A stretch of DNA of 64,000 nt from Mycolicibacterium sarraceniae (GCF_010731875.1 NZ_AP022595.1:4650001-4714000); one strand, 5' to 3'. Positions 18,359-26,573 are shown, counted from the first letter of the stretch. Program-made: numbers and translations. Notes: generated from the letters alone by a model not told the origin.

Positions 18359-18777
18359 GACGTCGTGCCGGAGTTGTAGGGAACGACCGTCACCTCGCCC
18401 GAGACGTGCACTCCGCGCGAGTTACGGCCCACTACCTTGACGGTGGCTCCCAAGGTGTCGTCGATGATCTCTCCGCTGAAGGTGAGATCGTCGCCGGGGA
18501 ACATCGGAACACCAAGGCGCAGTTTGGCACTCGAAATGCGCGCGGCCGGCCCGCTCCACGTGGTGAGGTAGCGGTCGACGAAGCCGTTGGTGGAGTTGAT
18601 GCTCATGAAGATGTCCGGGGTGCCGCGCTCCTGCGCCTTGCCGGGGTCGTGGTGGACGTCCTCGAAATCCTGGGATGCCAGGGCAGCCGCCACGATCGTC
18701 GTTCGGTCGATCGGGATGCGCAGTTCGGGCAGGATGTCACCCGTGCGGTACTCGGGGAATGGTGTTATCTCGGTCAT
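18355..18777 (-). CDS. chsH1: MaoC-like enoyl-CoA hydratase subunit, ChsH1-like
   Basis: This 140-residue single hot-dog protein has ALASQDFEDVHHDPGKAQERGTPDIF, SINSTNGFVDRYLT and LRLGVPMFPGDDLTFSGE. These segments line up with what I recall of ChsH1 (Rv3541c): RDFQDVHHDRDKA, DIFVNI, RLGVPWY. ChsH1 forms the hydratase heterotetramer with the MaoC domain of ChsH2 and adds water across the side-chain double bond. The DVHHD motif carries the hydratase catalytic Asp/His. It overlaps both neighbours by 4 bp. Confidence 0.9.
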   Translation of the reverse strand: MTEITPFPEYRTGDILPELRIPIDRTTIVAAALASQDFEDVHHDPGKAQERGTPDIFMSINSTNGFVDRYLTTWSGPAARISSAKLRLGVPMFPGDDLTFSGEIIDDTLGATVKVVGRNSRGVHVSGEVTVVPYNSGTTS

Positions 18778-19214
18778 CGGGAATCTCCTTGTGGCCGGCG
18801 CAATTGCGGAAGGATGGCGCCGTGTGCGTGTTCACCGAAGGTGATCTCGAGCGGCATCCCGATGGCGAGTTCGGTTGGCGGCACGTCGATGATGTCGGCA
18901 ACCAGGCGGGTGCCCTCCTCGAGGTCGACCAGCCCGACGGCGAGCGGATAGTCGAACGCCGAGTCCTTGGGGTGGTAGATCGTGGTGTAGCTGTGCAGGG
19001 TGCAGCGGCCGCTGGCCTGGATCGTGTCCCAGTCCAGGCAACGGCATTGCGGACATGCCGGGCCGGGCGGATGGCGCAGCGCCGCGCACGCGGCGCACCG
19101 CTGAATCTCCAGGCGGCCGGCCTTGGCGGCTTCGAACCAGAAGTGGTTGTCCTCGGTGATGATCAAGGGCGGCACCCCGGTGCGCGGGGCGGTCGACTGC
19201 GGTCCGGCCGTCAT
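18774..19214 (-). CDS. DUF35 OB-fold zinc-ribbon protein (ChsH2 C-domain equivalent)
   Basis: This 146-residue protein has a zinc ribbon CAACAAL..CPQC (residues ~39-58) followed by an OB fold (GRCTLHSYTTIYHP, YPLAVGLVDLEEGTRLVADI). DUF35 proteins bind thiolase-fold aldolases and activate them; in M. tuberculosis the equivalent domain is the C-terminal half of ChsH2 (Rv3542c). Here it is a free-standing gene that starts at ATG 19214, overlapping the separate MaoC gene (ATGA). The open frame upstream of 19214 is shadow sequence. It should form the Ltp2-DUF35 complex. Confidence 0.9.
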   Translation of the reverse strand: MTAGPQSTAPRTGVPPLIITEDNHFWFEAAKAGRLEIQRCAACAALRHPPGPACPQCRCLDWDTIQASGRCTLHSYTTIYHPKDSAFDYPLAVGLVDLEEGTRLVADIIDVPPTELAIGMPLEITFGEHAHGAILPQLRRPQGDSR

Positions 19215-19774
19215 GACGCGGTGGTCTCCGGTGCGGCGGGGCGGAATCGGAGCAGCCGGAACCGTTCCTCGGCGACCACGTCGCCGTCGCCGACCCGGTA
19301 CTGCTTGTAGAGCGTGATGAAGTGACCGTCGCCGAGCGCGGTGGTCTTCGGTCCCGACACCGACTCGATGGTGAAGTCCGCGGTGACGTGTTCCCCCGGC
19401 CGCAGTTCGCGGTGATAGGTCTGTTCGATGTTGGTGGCCACCACGGAGGTGAAGCCGGCTCGGTCGAGAACGTTCATCAACTCGGAGTAGGCGAACTGCT
19501 CGGTTTCGCCGCGGGCGCGCATGGCCTGGACGTCGCGGTAACGCTTGAGCCCGGACATCACCCAGGTCGAGATCATCGCCGGCGGGCACACGATGCCGTC
19601 GCGTCCGGTCTGGGTGGCTGCGTCGGCATCGAGGTAGATCGGGTTGTAGTCCTCGTGAGCCTCGGCCCAGTTGCGGATCATGGCCGCACTGACCGGATAT
19701 CGCGCTACCCGCGGCGGCTCCGCTTCCCGGCCGACGTAGGTCTGCAGCTGTTCGCCGAGCGAAGGTGTTGTCAC
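19211..19774 (-). CDS. MaoC-type hydratase (ChsH2 N-domain equivalent)
   Basis: This 187-residue hydratase of the FAS1/MaoC N-terminal type contains VSAAMIRNWAEAHEDYNPIY and TGRDGIVCPPAMISTWVM, then TYHRELRPGEHVTADFTIESVSGPKT. GTG 19774 is chosen as start because AGGAG lies six bases upstream. It is the first gene of the ten-gene minus-strand operon. In M. tuberculosis this fold is fused to DUF35 in ChsH2; here the fusion is split into two overlapping genes. It should pair with the ChsH1-like protein to hydrate the side-chain enoyl-CoA. Confidence 0.88.
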   Translation of the reverse strand: MTTPSLGEQLQTYVGREAEPPRVARYPVSAAMIRNWAEAHEDYNPIYLDADAATQTGRDGIVCPPAMISTWVMSGLKRYRDVQAMRARGETEQFAYSELMNVLDRAGFTSVVATNIEQTYHRELRPGEHVTADFTIESVSGPKTTALGDGHFITLYKQYRVGDGDVVAEERFRLLRFRPAAPETTAS

Positions 19775-19791
19775 GCCGATCTCCTGAGAAG

Positions 19792-19808
19792 TTGAGCAAT
19801 TGCTTGGT
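19792..19808. promoter_or_regulatory. IclR operator, copy 1 (operon side)
   Basis: The 17-mer TTGAGCAATTGCTTGGT contains the perfect 10-bp palindrome AGCAATTGCT. It ends 17 bases from the GTG start of the hydratase gene at 19774, just upstream of its AGGAG. Binding here would block transcription or initiation of the side-chain operon. An identical copy lies at 19936-19952. Confidence 0.75.
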
Positions 19809-19935
19809 CGCAAGCTAGCCGCGAACCGGCGGCGCACTGCGGCACGCTCCCATCCACCGGGAGCGGTGGCGCGCACGCCAAGCCGGCGGATCACCTTTAT
19901 TCAGGTCGGTGTCGGCGGGTACGGTCGGTGTTGAC

Positions 19936-19952
19936 TTGAGCAATTGCTTGGT
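19936..19952. promoter_or_regulatory. IclR operator, copy 2 (regulator side)
   Basis: This is an exact 17-of-17 repeat of the site at 19792-19808, in the same orientation and 144 bp away. It ends 17 bases before the IclR ATG at 19970, immediately upstream of the GGAG ribosome site. Such an arrangement indicates autoregulation plus control of the divergent operon by the same protein. Confidence 0.75.
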
Positions 19953-19969
19953 ACCGTAGGAGAACCCTG

Positions 19970-20794
19970 ATGACGCTGCTTTCCGAAATCGACGCCACCC
20001 ACCCGGACGCGGGCAAACCCGTCAGGTCCGGGATCGTGGAACGGGTCACGCTGGTGATGGATGTTTTCGGACCCGACAGGCGGAGTGCCCGCCTCGAAGA
20101 CGTCGTCGAACACACCGGTCTGCCGCGTTCGACAGCGTTTCGCATCCTTCGCCAGCTCGTCGACAAGGCGTGGTTGGAATATGGACCCGAAGGCTTCCGC
20201 CTCGGTCGGCGACTACACGAACTGCACGGCTGCGCAGTCGACTACACCGACATCCGCGCGGCCGCATCGCCGGTACTCGCCGATCTCAGCCTCAAGACCG
20301 GTGCCGTCAGTCATCTCGGGGTGCTCGAGGGGAGCTTCGTGCATTACCTGGACAAGATCGGTGGCGCGGCGATGCACAGCGTCCCGTCGCAGGTCGGGGC
20401 GCGGCTGGGCGCCGAGGAGACGGTGAGCGGCCAGGCGCTACTGGCGACTCTGACCCCAGAGGACGTCGACCGCCGATACGCCGAGGACCATCGGCAGCTG
20501 GCTGGTGATGGGATCGGCATCGACGTCCTGCACCGGAGGCTCGACCGCATTCGGCGGGAACGGGGGCTCGCCTTATCCCATGCCGAACAATGCAGCATGG
20601 GCATCAGTTCGGTCTCCGCACCCGTACTGGGTCCTCACGGCGCTGTCGCGGCTATCTCTGTGGTGTCGCGGCGGACGGTGCGGCTCAACGCACTGGCCCC
20701 AGTGGTGGCTGCTGCCGCCCGCGCGACCTCGCAGCGGCTCTTTCCGAACTGGCGCGACCATTGCCGGGCCGGAGCGTGTTCGCCGCGCCGATGA
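19970..20794 (+). CDS. IclR-family transcriptional regulator
   Basis: This protein has about 274 residues. The winged HTH near residues 20-75 (IVERVTLVMDVFG, LEDVVEHTGLPRSTAFRILRQLVDKAWLEYGPEGFRLG) is followed by an IclR effector domain (LSLKTGAVSHLGVLEGSFVHYLDKIGG, LSHAEQCSMGISSVSAPVLGPHGAVAAISVV). ATG 19970 follows AGGAGAA. It is divergent from the ten-gene side-chain operon, and the 195-bp gap carries two identical palindromic sites. The likely effector is an acyl-CoA or acid intermediate of the operon's substrate. Confidence 0.92.
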   Translation: MTLLSEIDATHPDAGKPVRSGIVERVTLVMDVFGPDRRSARLEDVVEHTGLPRSTAFRILRQLVDKAWLEYGPEGFRLGRRLHELHGCAVDYTDIRAAASPVLADLSLKTGAVSHLGVLEGSFVHYLDKIGGAAMHSVPSQVGARLGAEETVSGQALLATLTPEDVDRRYAEDHRQLAGDGIGIDVLHRRLDRIRRERGLALSHAEQCSMGISSVSAPVLGPHGAVAAISVVSRRTVRLNALAPVVAAAARATSQRLFPNWRDHCRAGACSPRR

Positions 20795-21421
20795 AGCCTG
20801 TCGCGTACGACGCTCCACTCAGCGATATCGGGATGCCGGGATCGATCCAGCCACGTGGGAGGGCACCGTAGCAATACAGGCCCTTCCCCGGGATCAGTTG
20901 CGTCACGGCGTTCCCCTATGGTTCACCGGTGCACCCACTGCGGAACATCCACCAAAGTCGCCCCGACGCGAGGATTTTCGCGGTGCTGGTCAAGATCGGG
21001 TCGACGCTGGCCACACTTCACCTCGGTCACTGAACGGCTGGCTGCAGCACGCCCAACTTTCCCTATCGTGCCTTATGAGTTATCCGCTCGGCAGCATGGG
21101 CAACGGTCGCTCCGATTTCACGGATCCGGGCGAGGCGGGTGGGTAGATCGACAGCGCATCGACGATCGTGGTGAGCAGCATGTCCGCGGTCAACACACTA
21201 GTTTGCGCGGCACCCAGTCAGGCCGCGCGGGCGCGGCGTCGAACCCGCAGCCACAGATCGACGGTAGAGAAGTCCGACCACGCGACGCGTACGTTGGCCG
21301 AGATCATCCGTTGCCTCAAACTCCTACTCTGCCCGCGAAATCTGGTCACTGATGCGCCCTGTGCGGATGAATCCGCACACCATGAAATCCGCTGTTTGAC
21401 GGATATAGGAGCATCAACGCG
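20795..21421. other. Gene-free stretch with unassigned debris
   Basis: I find no gene with a credible start and family match in these ~630 bp. A minus-strand open stretch (about 20685-20906, beginning MTQLIPGKGLYCYGALPRG) overlaps the IclR gene and matched nothing I know. The segment directly before 21422 precedes a transposase fragment and may be part of the same degraded element. Confidence 0.4.
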
Positions 21422-21619
21422 ATGATCGAATCCTTTTGGGGCAGAATGCAAACCGAGCCACTCAACCGTGAGCGATGGAAGACACGGATCGAGTTGGCCA
21501 ACGCGACCTTCGACCAATTGGAGTTCTTCCACAACCGGCAACGGCGTCATTGCCCACTCGGGATGCACACTCCGATAGAGTTCGGACTGCTACACCAGTC
21601 CGCTCAACCCGTGACCTGA
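21422..21619 (+). pseudogene. IS3-family transposase C-terminal fragment
   Basis: The reading MIESFWGRMQTEPLNRERW, ELANATFDQLEFFHNRQRRH, LGMHTPIEF is the end of an IS3-family OrfB, from just before the catalytic Glu (in IESFWGRMQTE) to the conserved FHNxxRRHSxLGxxTPxE. Everything upstream (the two catalytic Asp motifs) is missing. It is a dead remnant next to the GH3 gene. Confidence 0.8.
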
Positions 21620-21664
21620 AACCAAGTAGGGCGACATCGCCAAACCCGGAGCACATCAGGCTGT

Positions 21665-24091
21665 TCAGCGGGTAGTGGTCACGTGGGCTTCGGAGAGGAA
21701 CTCGCGCCGGCCTTCGTAGTTGACGGTCTTCCCGGTGACCTCGACCTCGGTGCTGAGCCGGATGTCGTCGGCGCTGGAGCCGACCAGAACCTGGATTGGG
21801 CCAGGTTCCATGACGAGTGTGCCGTCGATTCCGGTGTAGGCGAGTTGGGCCATCCCGATGGTGAACTCGATGTGCGCCGTTGCGCCTTCCTCTAGGGTGA
21901 TTCGCTGGAACCCGACGAGCTCACGTGCCGGGCGGGTGAGGCCGAGGGCCTCGTCGCTGACGTAGACCTGGACGACTTCGTCGCCGCCGACCCGACCGGT
22001 GTTGGTGACCGAGACCGCGACCCTGAATGCGCCATCGGCGGCGACGGTGTCGTCGGCTTCCAGATCCGAGTACTCGAACGTGGTGTAACTCAATCCGTGG
22101 CCGAACGGGTAGAGCGGAGTGGCGGACATGTCGAGGTAGGACGTGAACATATCGGTGTCGGTTCGGCGGTACCCAGAACCCCAATGCTGTGCGGAGTAGA
22201 TCGGGATCTGCCCGGAGTGACGCGGCAGCGTGTAGGGCAGTTTCCCACCAGGGTTGATCGCGCCGACGAGCGCCTGAGCGATGGCCTGATTGCCGAACGG
22301 GCCGGGGTAGTACACCCATAGGATCACCCCGACTCGTCTCTCCAACTCGGTCAGGGCGAAGGGACGCCCGCCGTAGACCACGGCGATCATGGGCTTGCCG
22401 AGCTGCGCCACCGCGTCGACGAGTTCGATCTGATGTTGCGGCAGTTCGATATTCGCCGAATCGCCGCCCTCACCTTCGGTGGTTCGATCCGAGAACCATC
22501 CACATCGTCCGCCGAGGGCCAGCACGACGACATCGGCATCCCGCGCAGCGGCCAGGGCGTCGGCGACATCGCGGGGTTCATCGGCAGTGACACCGACACC
22601 CATGGCCGCCGTGACCTCCGATGCCGGGTACTGCGCTTGGATTTCCTCGACCAGCGAGGTGGCGCCGTAGCTGTCGCGGGCGTACTGGTCACGCGGAATC
22701 ATCAGCACCGGAGCGAGATCGGCGATGAAGGCCCCCGATGCCGACGGGTCGAGCAAGTTCTCCAGGCCATCCACACCGGCCTGGGTGGTGCCGTGGCCTG
22801 CCGCCATCGCGCGCATCATGTCGAGCATCGCCGGATAGGTATAGCCGGCGAACACCGAGGTCGGGTCGTGGGCGTGAGGCCCGATCACCGCGACCCTCGT
22901 CGTGTCGCGGGCCAGCGGCAAGGTGCCGTCATTCTTGAGCAACGTCAGCGATTCCCCGGCCAGGTGCAGCGACAGGTCGCGCCCCTCTCCGGCCACCGTA
23001 GAGATCAGAATCGGATCCTCGAGCACATACGGCTGATCGAAGAGGCCGAGTCGGTACTTCTGCTCAAGAACCCGCAACACACTGGCGTCAAGCTCGGCCG
23101 CCGGAATACGCCCAGCGTCGACCGCCTCGGCTAGCACCGAACCGTACGCGTAGGCCATGGGGAGTTCCACATCCAGCCCGGCGTGCAATGCCAGGGCGGC
23201 AACTTCCTCCGCCGTGCTGGCCGCCCGCTGACGCTCTCGCACCAGGTTGGTTGTCGTGTAGTCCGCGACGACGACCCCGGCGAACCCCATCCTCTCGCGG
23301 AGCAAGCCGGTGAGCACAGCGCGATTTATCCCCACGGGTACGCCGTCGATCTCGGAGTAGGAGTTCATCACCGACTCGAGCCCGGCCAGCTTGATGGCCG
23401 CCTCGAACGGGCGGGCGAACACGTCGTAGAGCAGCCGGTTGCCCATGGTGCTGCGCGCCATGTTCTGACCGCCCTCGGTCCAGCTGTAGCCCAGGAAGTG
23501 CTTTGCGGTGGCTAGCACTGCGTCGGTGGGGTCCGTGCCCTGCGTGCCGCGAACGTAAGCCACGCCCATCGCCGAAATGAGATACGGGTCCTCGCCGTAG
23601 GTCTCATACACACGACCCCAACGGGCGTCGCGGGCCACGTCGAGCACCGGGGACAGCGCCTGACGGATTCCCACCGCACGCTGTTGGCGCCGCAGAATAT
23701 CGGCCATCTTCTCCACGGCTGCGGTATCCCAGGTCGCGGCCAGCCCGATCGCGGTCGGAAAAGCGGTGAAGCCGGCCGACACCACACCGTTGAGTGCTTC
23801 GTTGTGGACGATGGCGGGGATGCCCAGCCGGGTGCCGGTGACGAGATAGCGCTGGATCTCGTTGGTCGCCGCGGCCACCGCCGCGGGGCCCTTGTTCCCG
23901 ATGGTCGCGATCATCGAGATGTGGCCGATGCCCGCGCTCAGGTGTTCGGCGCATCGCTGAGGCGACACTCCATCCTCACCGAGGAGACCAACCGGGATGA
24001 TGCCGGTGAGCTGTTGCACCTTCTCCTCGGTAGTCATCTGCGCGAGCAGGTGGGAGGCGCGGTCATGCGCGTTCGAGAGGTCATGTGCCAC
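21665..24091 (-). CDS. Glycoside hydrolase family 3 (beta-glucosidase/xylosidase)
   Basis: This 808-residue GH3 enzyme starts at GTG 24091 (MAHDLSNAHDRASHLL). The N-terminal barrel contains MTTEEKVQQLTG, SPVLDVARDARWGRVYETYGEDPYL and KHFLGY, with the nucleophile Asp277 in GFAGVVVADY. The alpha/beta sandwich (VLALGGRCGWFSDRTTEGEGGDSANIELP) carries the acid/base region. PLYPFGHGLSYTTFEYSDL leads into a C-terminal fibronectin-III-like domain (VSVTNTGRVGGDEVVQVYVSD). No secretion signal is visible, so it acts on imported glycosides. The ADY nucleophile context resembles xylosidase-like actinobacterial GH3s; exact sugar specificity is uncertain. It is divergent from a LacI regulator. Confidence 0.93.
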   Translation of the reverse strand: MAHDLSNAHDRASHLLAQMTTEEKVQQLTGIIPVGLLGEDGVSPQRCAEHLSAGIGHISMIATIGNKGPAAVAAATNEIQRYLVTGTRLGIPAIVHNEALNGVVSAGFTAFPTAIGLAATWDTAAVEKMADILRRQQRAVGIRQALSPVLDVARDARWGRVYETYGEDPYLISAMGVAYVRGTQGTDPTDAVLATAKHFLGYSWTEGGQNMARSTMGNRLLYDVFARPFEAAIKLAGLESVMNSYSEIDGVPVGINRAVLTGLLRERMGFAGVVVADYTTTNLVRERQRAASTAEEVAALALHAGLDVELPMAYAYGSVLAEAVDAGRIPAAELDASVLRVLEQKYRLGLFDQPYVLEDPILISTVAGEGRDLSLHLAGESLTLLKNDGTLPLARDTTRVAVIGPHAHDPTSVFAGYTYPAMLDMMRAMAAGHGTTQAGVDGLENLLDPSASGAFIADLAPVLMIPRDQYARDSYGATSLVEEIQAQYPASEVTAAMGVGVTADEPRDVADALAAARDADVVVLALGGRCGWFSDRTTEGEGGDSANIELPQHQIELVDAVAQLGKPMIAVVYGGRPFALTELERRVGVILWVYYPGPFGNQAIAQALVGAINPGGKLPYTLPRHSGQIPIYSAQHWGSGYRRTDTDMFTSYLDMSATPLYPFGHGLSYTTFEYSDLEADDTVAADGAFRVAVSVTNTGRVGGDEVVQVYVSDEALGLTRPARELVGFQRITLEEGATAHIEFTIGMAQLAYTGIDGTLVMEPGPIQVLVGSSADDIRLSTEVEVTGKTVNYEGRREFLSEAHVTTTR

Positions 24092-24167
24092 AGTCGGACC
24101 TTTGGTTGGGTGATTCCCGGAGTCGGCTGACCAGCGCTGAACTCGATCGGGCGGATAAGCGCCGTCA

Positions 24168-24181
24168 GTTAACCGGTTAAC
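24168..24181. promoter_or_regulatory. LacI-type operator between GH3 and its regulator
   Basis: GTTAACCGGTTAAC is a perfect 14-bp palindrome with the central CG step typical of LacI-family operators. It lies 44 bases before the LacI GTG (24226) and 76 bases before the GH3 GTG (24091), so one site could control both divergent genes. Confidence 0.8.
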
Positions 24182-24225
24182 CCGACCGTACACTCGTCTG
24201 CGAGGTCGTGCCGTAAGGAGCCGCT

Positions 24226-25206
24226 GTGAGCAGGAACCGTGCCACGACGGCCGACGTGGCACGGGCCGCGGGAGTCTCGAAAGCCACGGTGTCCTACGTC
24301 CTTAACGATGTGGCCCATCACAGCATCTCAGCCCGCACCAGGGCGGCGGTCATGAAAGCGGTCCGCGATCTGGACTACACCCCCAATCGGGCTGCCCGGA
24401 GCTTGGCGACCGGCAACACCCACCTCATCGTGACCGTGATCCCCGACAACGCTTTGCGGCATTTGGGTCTACTCATCGGTGGTGTGCTCGGCGCCGAGCT
24501 ATCGAAGTTCGGGATCGTGTCGGTGATTCACCAGGAAGGTCCCGGATCGCGGGCCGTGGTCGACGTGATCGCGGAGTTGCTGCCCACGGTGGTGTTCGCC
24601 ATGGACGAACTCGCACCCGAGGTGGCAGCCCAGTTGCGTATGTTCGGGACCGAAACCATCTCGCTGAGCGGTCTGGCCAGTAGCGACCCTACGTATCAGG
24701 AGCCGCAGTCCGCCGCACAGATGGCCCATCTCATCGCCCGAGGTCACCGGGAGATCGCTTACGCGCTTCCGGACGGAATCGAACTCGACTGGCTTGCGAA
24801 TCCGCGGATGGACACCGCCCGCCGCGTGGCCCGGTCCGCAGGTATTCCCGATCCGCCCGCCCAACGCATTCCCCAGCACGAATCACGTATCGCCCGGATC
24901 GTCGAATCCTGGCACCAGGCGGGGATCACCGCGGTGTGTTGTTACAACGACGAGGTGGCCTTCCGCGTCCTGCGCGGAGTCTCCGTTGCGGGGCTGTCCT
25001 GCCCCGCCGACGTGGCCGTGATCGGTGTGGACGACATACCGCTGGCCCCGTTCGCCCATCCCCCGCTGACTTCGGTAGCGGTGCCCGAACATACGCGTGT
25101 CGCCATCTTGGTGAACCTCATCGTCGCGGCAGCCCGCGGACTGCCAATACCCGATACCTCCGTCCCGGACGACGCCGTCGTGGTCCACCGGCGCCAATCA
25201 ACATGA
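24226..25206 (+). CDS. LacI-family transcriptional repressor
   Basis: This 326-residue protein has the LacI HTH and hinge (TTADVARAAGVSKATVSYVLND, ISARTRAAVMKAVRDLDYTPNRAARSLATG) and a periplasmic-binding-protein-like sensor domain (VTVIPDNALRHLGLLIGGVL to VAVIGVDDIPLAPFAHPPLTSVAVPEHTRV). The GTG start at 24226 follows TAAGGAG. Adjacent divergent GH3 plus the 14-bp palindrome make local repression, relieved by a sugar from the GH3 substrate, the most likely role. Confidence 0.93.
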   Translation: MSRNRATTADVARAAGVSKATVSYVLNDVAHHSISARTRAAVMKAVRDLDYTPNRAARSLATGNTHLIVTVIPDNALRHLGLLIGGVLGAELSKFGIVSVIHQEGPGSRAVVDVIAELLPTVVFAMDELAPEVAAQLRMFGTETISLSGLASSDPTYQEPQSAAQMAHLIARGHREIAYALPDGIELDWLANPRMDTARRVARSAGIPDPPAQRIPQHESRIARIVESWHQAGITAVCCYNDEVAFRVLRGVSVAGLSCPADVAVIGVDDIPLAPFAHPPLTSVAVPEHTRVAILVNLIVAAARGLPIPDTSVPDDAVVVHRRQST

Positions 25207-25511
25207 CGGTGATCGGTCACCAAGGACATTGGCTGGTTGTTGCGGGCGAGGTCACTACCGGACCCACCGAGCCGCCATCGGTCGGTGCCGCGGGATCGTG
25301 CGTGGCTGCGCTCGGGACGGCCCAGCTACGAGCGGATGGCCCAAGCAGAGAAGATCGTCGCAAGTCCCACTGGCCGAACCTGGGCCCAGCAGAGGTGTCG
25401 CACTCATGTTGTCCTTCACTGGTGACCGCTGGCATGGGCACTGAGGTGCTCGCCGGCGAACCCGACGGCAGTACCCAACCCGTAAGCGGCATCTGTAAAG
25501 GCGAGTGAACA
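25207..25511. other. Intergenic, possible upstream gene remnant
   Basis: About 305 bp with no credible complete gene. The plus-strand reading GRPSYERMAQAEKIVASPTG looks protein-like but I cannot place it in a family. In M. tuberculosis the ltp4 homologue is preceded by a DUF35 gene, so a degraded partner here is conceivable but not shown. Confidence 0.3.
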
Positions 25512-26573
25512 ATGTCAGATCGTCATGTTGCCGTGGTCGGCTTCGCACACGCTCCCCATGTGCGTTCCACCGAGGGAACCACCAACGGTATCGAAATGCT
25601 GATCCCGTGTTTCGATGCCCTCTACCAGGAGCTGGACATAGAAAAGGGCGACATCGGCTTCTGGTGTTCTGGATCCTCGGATTACCTTGCCGGCAGACCG
25701 TTCTCGTTCAACTCAGCAGTCAACTCGATTGGTGCGGTGCCGCCGATCAACGAGTCGCACGTGGAGATGGACGCAGCCTGGGCGCTGTATGAGGCCTACA
25801 TCAAACTGCTCACCGGGCAGGTCGAGACCGCGCTGGTGTACGGTTTCGGCAAGTCATCGGCAGGCATATTGCGCCGGGTACTGGCGCTGCAGACCGATCC
25901 CTACACCGTCGCGCCGCTATGGCCAGACTCCGTATCCTTGGCGGGCCTGCAGGCCCGCGCCGGCCTGGACTCCGGGAAGTGGACCGCCGAGCAGATGGCT
26001 CAGGTGGCGCTCGATTCCTTTGCCGCAGCAGGTCGCACGGACAATGTGTCGGCAACCGGGACCATTGGGGAACTACTTGAGCAGCCCTTCTTCGCCGACC
26101 CGTTACGCCGCCACGATATCGCCCCGATCACCGACGGCGCATCCGCGATCGTGCTGGCCGCCGGGGACAAGGCACGCGAACTGCGCGAAACCCCAGCCTG
26201 GATAACCGGTTTCGAGCATCGCATCGAGACGCCGATCCTGGGCGCACGTGACTTGACCACCTCACCTTCTACCGCGGCGTCCGCCGCGGTGGCCACCAAC
26301 GGCGACACCGGGTCGATCGACGTGGCTGAGATATGCGCTCCGTTCACCCACCAGCACGTGATTCTCACCGAAGCCATCGGCCTGCCCTCCTCGACGATCG
26401 TCAACCCCTCGGGCGGCGCCCTGGCGGCCAATCCGATGTTCTCGGTCGGCCTGGAACGCATCGGCTTTGCTGCGCAGCACATCTTCAACGGTTCGGCCCA
26501 GCGCGTGCTCGCGCACGCGACCAGCGGTCCCGTACTGCAACAGAATCTCATCGCCGTTCTGGAAGCTCAGTGA
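25512..26573 (+). CDS. ltp4: Thiolase-fold lipid-transfer protein, Ltp4-like
   Basis: This 353-residue thiolase-superfamily protein begins MSDRHVAVVGFAHAPHVRS and contains FWCSGSSDYLAGRPFSF, VYGFGKSSAGILRRVLALQTDPY, ITDGASAIVLAAGDKARE and TIVNPSGGALAANPMFSVGLERI. The set is characteristic of the Rv3522 (Ltp4) type. The N-terminal CxGSSD stands where thiolases have an early strand, not the nucleophile, and no classical CxGGG is present, so it is an aldolase or partner subunit rather than a thiolase. Ltp3/Ltp4 relatives act with DUF35 proteins on C24-branched sterol side chains. No DUF35 gene is adjacent here. Confidence 0.82.
   Translation: MSDRHVAVVGFAHAPHVRSTEGTTNGIEMLIPCFDALYQELDIEKGDIGFWCSGSSDYLAGRPFSFNSAVNSIGAVPPINESHVEMDAAWALYEAYIKLLTGQVETALVYGFGKSSAGILRRVLALQTDPYTVAPLWPDSVSLAGLQARAGLDSGKWTAEQMAQVALDSFAAAGRTDNVSATGTIGELLEQPFFADPLRRHDIAPITDGASAIVLAAGDKARELRETPAWITGFEHRIETPILGARDLTTSPSTAASAAVATNGDTGSIDVAEICAPFTHQHVILTEAIGLPSSTIVNPSGGALAANPMFSVGLERIGFAAQHIFNGSAQRVLAHATSGPVLQQNLIAVLEAQ

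Noticed and set aside
20685..20906. Minus-strand open frame MTQLIPGKGLYCYGALPRG
   Set aside because: Overlaps the IclR 3' end antisense, matched no family I know, and has no convincing ribosome site.
24168..24181. Possible KstR site
   Set aside because: It shares the AACnnGTT core but not the outer T/A of the KstR consensus, and it sits exactly between a LacI gene and its probable target.
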